Source: Cornus controversa (Eukaryota; Streptophyta; Magnoliopsida; Cornales; Cornaceae). From it: DNA of 64,000 nt. The stretch lies in contig CM048845.1 of the NCBI GenBank assembly GCA_026545225.1, forward strand, positions 28,486,001 to 28,550,000, given 5' to 3'. Below are positions 59,359 to 64,000 of the stretch, in pieces. Each line of letters starts with the position of its first letter. Within the stretch, counting starts at the first letter, position 1. Position numbers and translations under genes: made by a program. Below the pieces are notes generated by a model. The model saw only the letters and a program-made list of their open reading frames with translations, was not told the DNA's origin and did no database searches.

Positions 59359-59580
59359 ACATCATCACATGGGTATTCTCCTTTTTCTCACATATACATA
59401 TAATTATGTATATGCATTTCTATATATCCATAATTGCATATAGACCCACCATATGTATATATATATATATTTATTTATTTATGTATATATATATATATAT
59501 ATCCCCATATATATATATAATCATCTATATCCTCCATCAATATATATATATATATATATAATTCCATATATATATACATG
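59185..59580. repeat. (CA)n and (TA)n microsatellite cluster
   Basis: (CA)n near 59189-59225, (TA)n near 59226-59252, 59320-59353, 59457-59503 and 59541-59560, plus a short tandem repeat (AAAGATGGATATTGT). Open frames across it are repeat translation. Confidence 0.92.
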
Positions 59581-59865
59581 TATATCCACATTTTTTTGAA
59601 ATTAATTAATTCAAAAAAATTTAAACCCGGTCCAAAAATAATTCAAAACCGGTTAAAATTATCCGAGTCATTACATTATCCACTTGATATAAGCTTCTTA
59701 TAACCCTATTGAATATCATCTTTAGAAGCCAAAAAATCATAGTTTAACTAAAATTACTATTAAGAACCTGAAATAGAGTAAAATTATAAATAATTTACTT
59801 CTAAGAGAATAAAATATACAAATTAAGATGCTAGAAACTTACACCTATCATGCCTCCAAACTTAA

Positions 59866-61388
59866 ATATTGCTAATCCCTTAGCAATAGGACAAAATAAA
59901 CTACAAGAAAAAAAATCAACTAAACACTAACTAAATTGCCCAACTCCTCTTTTGTGGGAGAAATGATTGCATTTAGCATATGCAACAAACCTTTGAACGC
60001 TTAGGTTACGCCTAGTGGATCAGTTATAGTCTCGTGAAAGTTTGCCGAAATGTTACTCACAAATATTTAAAATTCTGTTTAAACATTAATCAATAAGAAG
60101 ACTATAGTAAATAGTTACAAACTTGCATTCAAGAGTAATTTCAAATTTTCAAATTCCATAATTCAAAGCAATGGTCCCCTTGTATAATTCATATCAACAC
60201 ATATCAAAGTAAGCAACTCTAGCTCCCTCGTGAAAAGTGAACTAACAATCCTCTCATGTGGCATAACCCTATTATGAATATACTAAGTCACATACCCCTT
60301 CAACTCACTAACTCCCCTTATTGAACTCATACTTCAAAAACATGAATACATGACCTTTTTATTTTTTTCATTGATTTATTGGTTGTGCGATGTCTTGGTC
60401 CACTAATCTCTCTAGAAGATTCGTGTAGCAAACTTTCAGTCAGTGACTCCCAAACCAAGTGGCTTTAGGGCACTAAGTATCAAGACACCCCAAAGAACTT
60501 AATAACTCAAATAAGGCAAGTTACAAACCAAGACAACCAATGCTCATTTTTTCTCACCCCTCATTTTTGACACAAACACTCAATGCTCACTGATGCAAAA
60601 GGCTCGGTTAGTTCGTGAAAATGATCAAATTGATTATGTATTCAACAATTATATATATATTTTTTTGAAGTCAAGTAAAACATATCATCGGTACTCATTC
60701 TCAAGGGATACCAATTACTATCAAGCATATGTAACCCAAAAACTCAGAGCCAAAGTTTATACCCCACAAGATTATGCTAGTGTGTCTGTGCATATGAGGA
60801 AACTAAAACCAATCACCCCAAGGCATGTCAATGCAAATATACTAAAGAATTGCAAGTCAAGCACCTATATAAAGTATTAAACCATTGATCAATGTAAAAA
60901 TATCCTAACTAAAAACAAAAGAAAGGAAAATAAATAAAAAACTATGAAAGTAATATAACCAAAAAGTCCTAAAAACAAGAAAGATTTTCATCAAATTTTC
61001 ACCCATTGCAATAAAGCACATAAAAGGCACCGTCTTACCCCTAAACATAAACTGGATATTGTCCTCAATGTATATGAAAAATAAACATAGATGAGAGTGA
61101 GAACGATATTACCATAAACCCGAAGTAGTGGTAAGAAAATAGTAAATTGGGAGCATGAAGGCAATGCAAGCACTCCCCCAAACTTAGATGCGACAACCTA
61201 TCAAAACAAACCACTAAACTCTAATGACCAAGTGAAATAAATATGGGTGAAAATAAGAATGAAAGAGTAAAGAAAAATAGGAAAAATATATATATAGTTT
61301 TTGAAACTAAAAACAAAATATGAAAAAGAAAAGAAAATAAAAAACAGAAACAAAACTAAAAATACAAAAGAAAAGTACTCCCTCAAAA
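59866..61388 (-). mobile_element. 3' noncoding part of the Athila element
   Basis: Between the envelope-like ORF and the 3' LTR. Two polypurine-like tracts on the minus strand: AAGTTTGGAGGCA next to the LTR and AAGTTTGGGGGAGTGC near 61182-61167, as is usual for Athila. No gene seen; frames at 60593-60880 and 60991-61437 are not convincing. Confidence 0.7.
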
Positions 61389-62175
61389 TCAGTGGAATGG
61401 TGGTGGCGGAACATCCAGGTCCAATCTTGAATGGCACATTAATGTTCGTATCATCGAAATTATCGATCTCTGGTCTCGGCGAACAGCTCTGAACTGCTCC
61501 GTCACCTCTGTACCAAAGGCTCTGAACTGGGCAGTCAACCCCTCAATTTGCTCCTCAAAGTGGCCATACACTGGTCCTCCAGCCTTTGCTTGTATAGGTT
61601 CCTCTTCAACCTCTGCTTCTTCCTCGACTATTGGTGGTGGTGGTACCACATCCCCTCCTCCATGTGTAGGTCTTGCTACCTCACCTAGAGCAGCAACAAG
61701 TCTCTATCTCATGTGTAACTGACTCAAGTTCTAGTCAGCCGAGCCATAATGAATGTCGCACATGAACGAGAGCTTATCCAGACTAATCTCATACCCCTAT
61801 GCAAAGAGTAACTGACCAATAAGAGTGGGGAATGGGAAATCCCAGGCACTCGCACTGTCGAGTAACTTGCCAACAACCTTAGAGTAAAACTTTTCCAGCT
61901 TCCCCATACAATCTATAAATTACAGTGGATGCCAGAGTGAAAATTGAATCAACCCGACGACGACAGAAGTCTACAACATGCCATCGAGTCTCAGCAAACA
62001 TACCATACAATTTTAGAATCTCAAAGGTCATCTTAAAGTTCAATAGCCTTGGATGGCACATCCTATGAACGCGCTCCCTTCTAGGTATAGAGACAACTGA
62101 TGACTGGGCAAATCGTGGACATTGTGGACCATGTGAACTAGAAGCACCATACACATTGGCTCTTTTAGGGGCCAT
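61389..62175 (-). pseudogene. Athila ORF between pol and the 3' LTR
   Basis: Starts MAPKRANVYGASSSHGPQCP at 62175; the next part has KLYGMFAETRWHVVDFCRRR and VIYRLYGEAGKVLL, then the frame breaks. A second frame (61649-61389) continues with EEQIEGLTAQFRAFGTEVTE and ends RLDLDVPPPPFH. Position and the MAPKRA start fit the Athila ORF1-type protein (PF03078-like) found downstream of pol. Frames differ, so at least one frameshift is present. Confidence 0.65.
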
Positions 62176-63013
62176 TTTAAACTCACAAAAGCATGCGCAA
62201 TTTAGTCACTACCTTCAACCTCCTCTTTTTAACTTGTCACTGCCCCAAAATCAAGGAATTAAATACACAATGATCTCTCCCAAATTTGCAATACAAAAGC
62301 CCTCAAAGATACCTAACCAATTTGTAAAAATAAAGTACCCCTCTTTTGAAAAAGAAACTTGTGAAAGTTGAAGCTTCAATGAGACTTTGAGAATAACAAG
62401 TTGGATTTGATTGTGATGATGATGATTAATAACAATCTCTAAGTAATATAATCACTAAGTAGAAGTTTTGGAATGCAAGTTGATGTAGGTGAGACTCCAA
62501 GAGTCCCAAAGCATGCAATTTTTGAGTGAGAGCAATAAGGCGAGAGAGAGAGCGTTAAATAAGAAATTTTTGCATCAACTGGGCCACACATGGGCTAGGG
62601 GATCGATCTTCCCGAAGGCTGGGAGATCGATTACCCAACTGATCTGTCCATCCATGAAGATTTGAAAATGGCAATCATTCCCCCTTGTAGAGGGGCGATA
62701 AATCGCCTAGCCTAGAGCTCCTTGGGTGTCTATCACCCAAGGTCGACCGAGACCCCTCTTTTTCACCTGTTTTGAGGCCAAACACCCATGTCCCCATCCC
62801 GGCATCCCCCAGAAGTAACTAAACTATCAAAAACTCAAAACAACCACATTAAAATGCAACTAATATTGAAAGAAAAGTAAAGAAAAACATAAAAGCAAAA
62901 TTCAAGAAGAAAAATAAAAGAAATCAAATATCAAAAATGCAAAATACCCCACAGTTAACACCAGTAGGTGACGTTTATCATCCAAGAGGATCAATTATGA
63001 TAAATGGGATCCG
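62176..63013. other. Spacer where integrase is expected, deleted
   Basis: The order pol then Athila ORF should have integrase here, but only ~840 bp of noncoding sequence is present. No integrase motif seen. Confidence 0.55.
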
Positions 63014-63775
63014 TTAAGTCGATGGATCCACGTCTTCCAAAGGCACAATCCCCTCTGCACAATGCTTGAGTCTTTGTCCATTAAACTTTATTAAAGTATA
63101 CCATGGTAAAGAACCGTTGGATATTCCAAATAATTGCTTATCTGAAAAGGAATCACAAATAGATAATTTATCGAACAAAGAGTCCAATGAAATTCGAGAC
63201 AAATGGTCCGCCACCACGTTCTCTGTACCCTTCTTGTCTTTAATCTCCAAATCAAATTCTTGCAACAATAGAATCTACCGATTAAGACGTGGCTTGGCCT
63301 CTTTATTTGCTAGCAAGTGCCTTAACACAACATGATCGAAATAGACAATCACCTTGGATCCCAATAGATAAGAAGGAAATTTGTCCAAGGAAAATATTAC
63401 CGCTAGATGCTTCTTTTCTATTGTGGTATAATTAAGTTGAGTATCAGAAAGAGTTTTACTAGTATAATAGATGACATAAGGGCGCTTGTCTTGTTGTTGT
63501 CCCAAAATATCTTCTACTGCATAATCAAAAGTATCACACATGATTTCAAATGGAAAAGACTACCTAGAAGATTGCATAATTGGTGTAGAAGATATCAAAG
63601 ACCAAAGCTTCTCAAAGGCTTGCAGACAATTGTCATCAAATGAAAAAGTAGCATCCTTAGTCAAGAGTTGACATAAGGGTTGAGCAATTTTACTAAAGTC
63701 TTTGATAAATCTTCTATAGAACCAAGTATGGTCCATGAAAGAGTGAACTTGTCTGATTGTAGTAGGAGAAGGCAA
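63014..63775 (-). pseudogene. Athila pol: end of reverse transcriptase and RNase H
   Basis: A single minus-strand frame of 254 codons with two in-frame stops (about 63560 and 63275). Reads PSPTTIRQVHSFMDHTWFYR, RFIKDFSKIAQPLCQLLTKD, then RNase H PYVIYYTSKTLSDTQLNYTT, IEKKHLAVIFSLDKFPSYLL, SKVIVYFDHVVLRHLLANKE, LLQEFDLEIKDKKGTENVVA, DHLSRIS. Integrase is missing downstream. Upstream pol is cut by the LTR at 63788. Confidence 0.92.
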
Positions 63776-63787
63776 AATGGAGATAAG

Positions 63788-64000
63788 TGATAGGGGCTAG
63801 CCTCTTAATTTGCATACTTTATTCTCTTAGTAGTATATTATTTGTGATATTACTCTGTTTTAGTGTTTTCTATATTTTCAGGCCCTTAATGATAATTTCA
63901 GTTAAACTATGATCTTTGGCTTTTAAAGATGACATTCAAAAGGGTTATAAGAAGCCTACATCGAGTGGACCAAGTTTAGCCAATATTTCAACTCAAAACA
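63788..64000 (+). mobile_element. Start of an Athila-type LTR running off the window
   Basis: TGATAGGGGCTAGCCTCTTA onward matches, in the opposite orientation, the LTR ends at 40540 and 59865 (CTTAATTTGCATA, TTTTCAGGCCCTTAATGATA, AAGCCTACATCGAGTGG). It interrupts the reverse transcriptase of the minus-strand Athila element. Confidence 0.85.

Larger units (their letters stand above)
55561..59675 (-). mobile_element. Tekay-like solo LTR inside the Athila LTR
   Basis: Runs TGTCACGCCCTGATTCCC (plus start) to CGAGTCATTACA (plus end); read on the minus strand it begins TGTAATGACTCGG and ends GGGCGTGACA. Flanks TTGTC (55556-55560) and TTATC (59676-59680) are a 5-bp target duplication with one change, and the LTR at 63788 keeps the empty site. 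There is no internal domain, so it is a solo LTR of about 2.6 kb after removing the inner insertion. The last part matches 43200-45632. Confidence 0.82.
54310..59865 (-). mobile_element. 3' LTR of an Athila element, split by nested insertions
   Basis: Minus-strand LTR from TGATAGGTGTAAGTTTCTAG (59865) to about 54310; homologous to 39187-40540 (AGTTTTCCCGCATGCCCTAA, CAGCCCGTAATGTCCTTAAG, CTTCTTATAACCCTATTGAA). It is preceded on the right by the polypurine tract AAGTTTGGAGGCA. A 4.1-kb insertion occupies 55561-59675. The left end is approximate. Confidence 0.78.

Noticed and set aside
59256-59561. 101-codon frame of Ile/Tyr repeats
   Set aside because: Translation of (TA)n microsatellites.

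Overview
The window is nuclear DNA of a flowering plant, probably a woody eudicot. It is AT-rich, has spliced genes with plant-type GT/AG introns, long (TA)n and (GA)n microsatellites, many MITEs, and nested Ty3/gypsy (Tat, Athila, Tekay-like), Ty1/copia and L1-type LINE remnants. The species cannot be named from the sequence. I found no tRNA or rRNA gene and no CRISPR array.

Only two host genes are convincing. (1) A minus-strand DUF538 gene (9964-18619) is split into three exons of 102, 55 and 380 nt. Its two introns (3.7 and 4.4 kb) are swollen by a copia fragment, a GGT minisatellite, a tRNA-derived SINE and a complete small copia-type element. Joined, it encodes 178 residues. (2) A plus-strand WEB/PMI2-like (DUF827) coiled-coil gene (28239-30601) has a 34-codon first exon followed by one long exon, 584 residues in all. 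A TATA box and a probable 5'-UTR intron lie upstream.

Layout: 0-4.5 kb holds the 3' end of a Tat-lineage element (antisense extra ORF, polypurine tract, LTR), a gypsy gag fragment, a TRIM with PBS and PPT, a gypsy integrase tail, and a solo LTR of the same TRIM family with a 5-bp target duplication. 4.5-9.9 kb is gene-free with small inverted-repeat elements. 10-18.6 kb is the DUF538 gene. 18.9-27.2 kb is gene-free and rich in foldback elements and MITEs, including a MITE inside a Stowaway. 27.5-30.6 kb is the WEB gene. 32.7-45.6 kb is a pile of LTR elements: copia LTR remnant, Tekay-like LTR and pol tail, Athila gag-protease with its LTR, a second Athila-like LTR and gag, and an opposite-strand Tekay-like LTR carrying a hAT MITE. 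46.5-52.8 kb is a degenerate tandem segmental duplication dated by MITE and SINE insertions. 52.8-54.3 kb is a LINE fragment. 54.3-64 kb is a damaged Athila element whose 3' LTR contains a Tekay-like solo LTR, which itself contains another solo LTR. A fresh LTR begins at 63788 and runs off the window.

I see no evidence of a new functional system. What is notable is how clearly the transposon history can be read (empty sites, target duplications, nesting order), plus the very small TRIM family and several hairpin-forming repeats that could feed small-RNA pathways.
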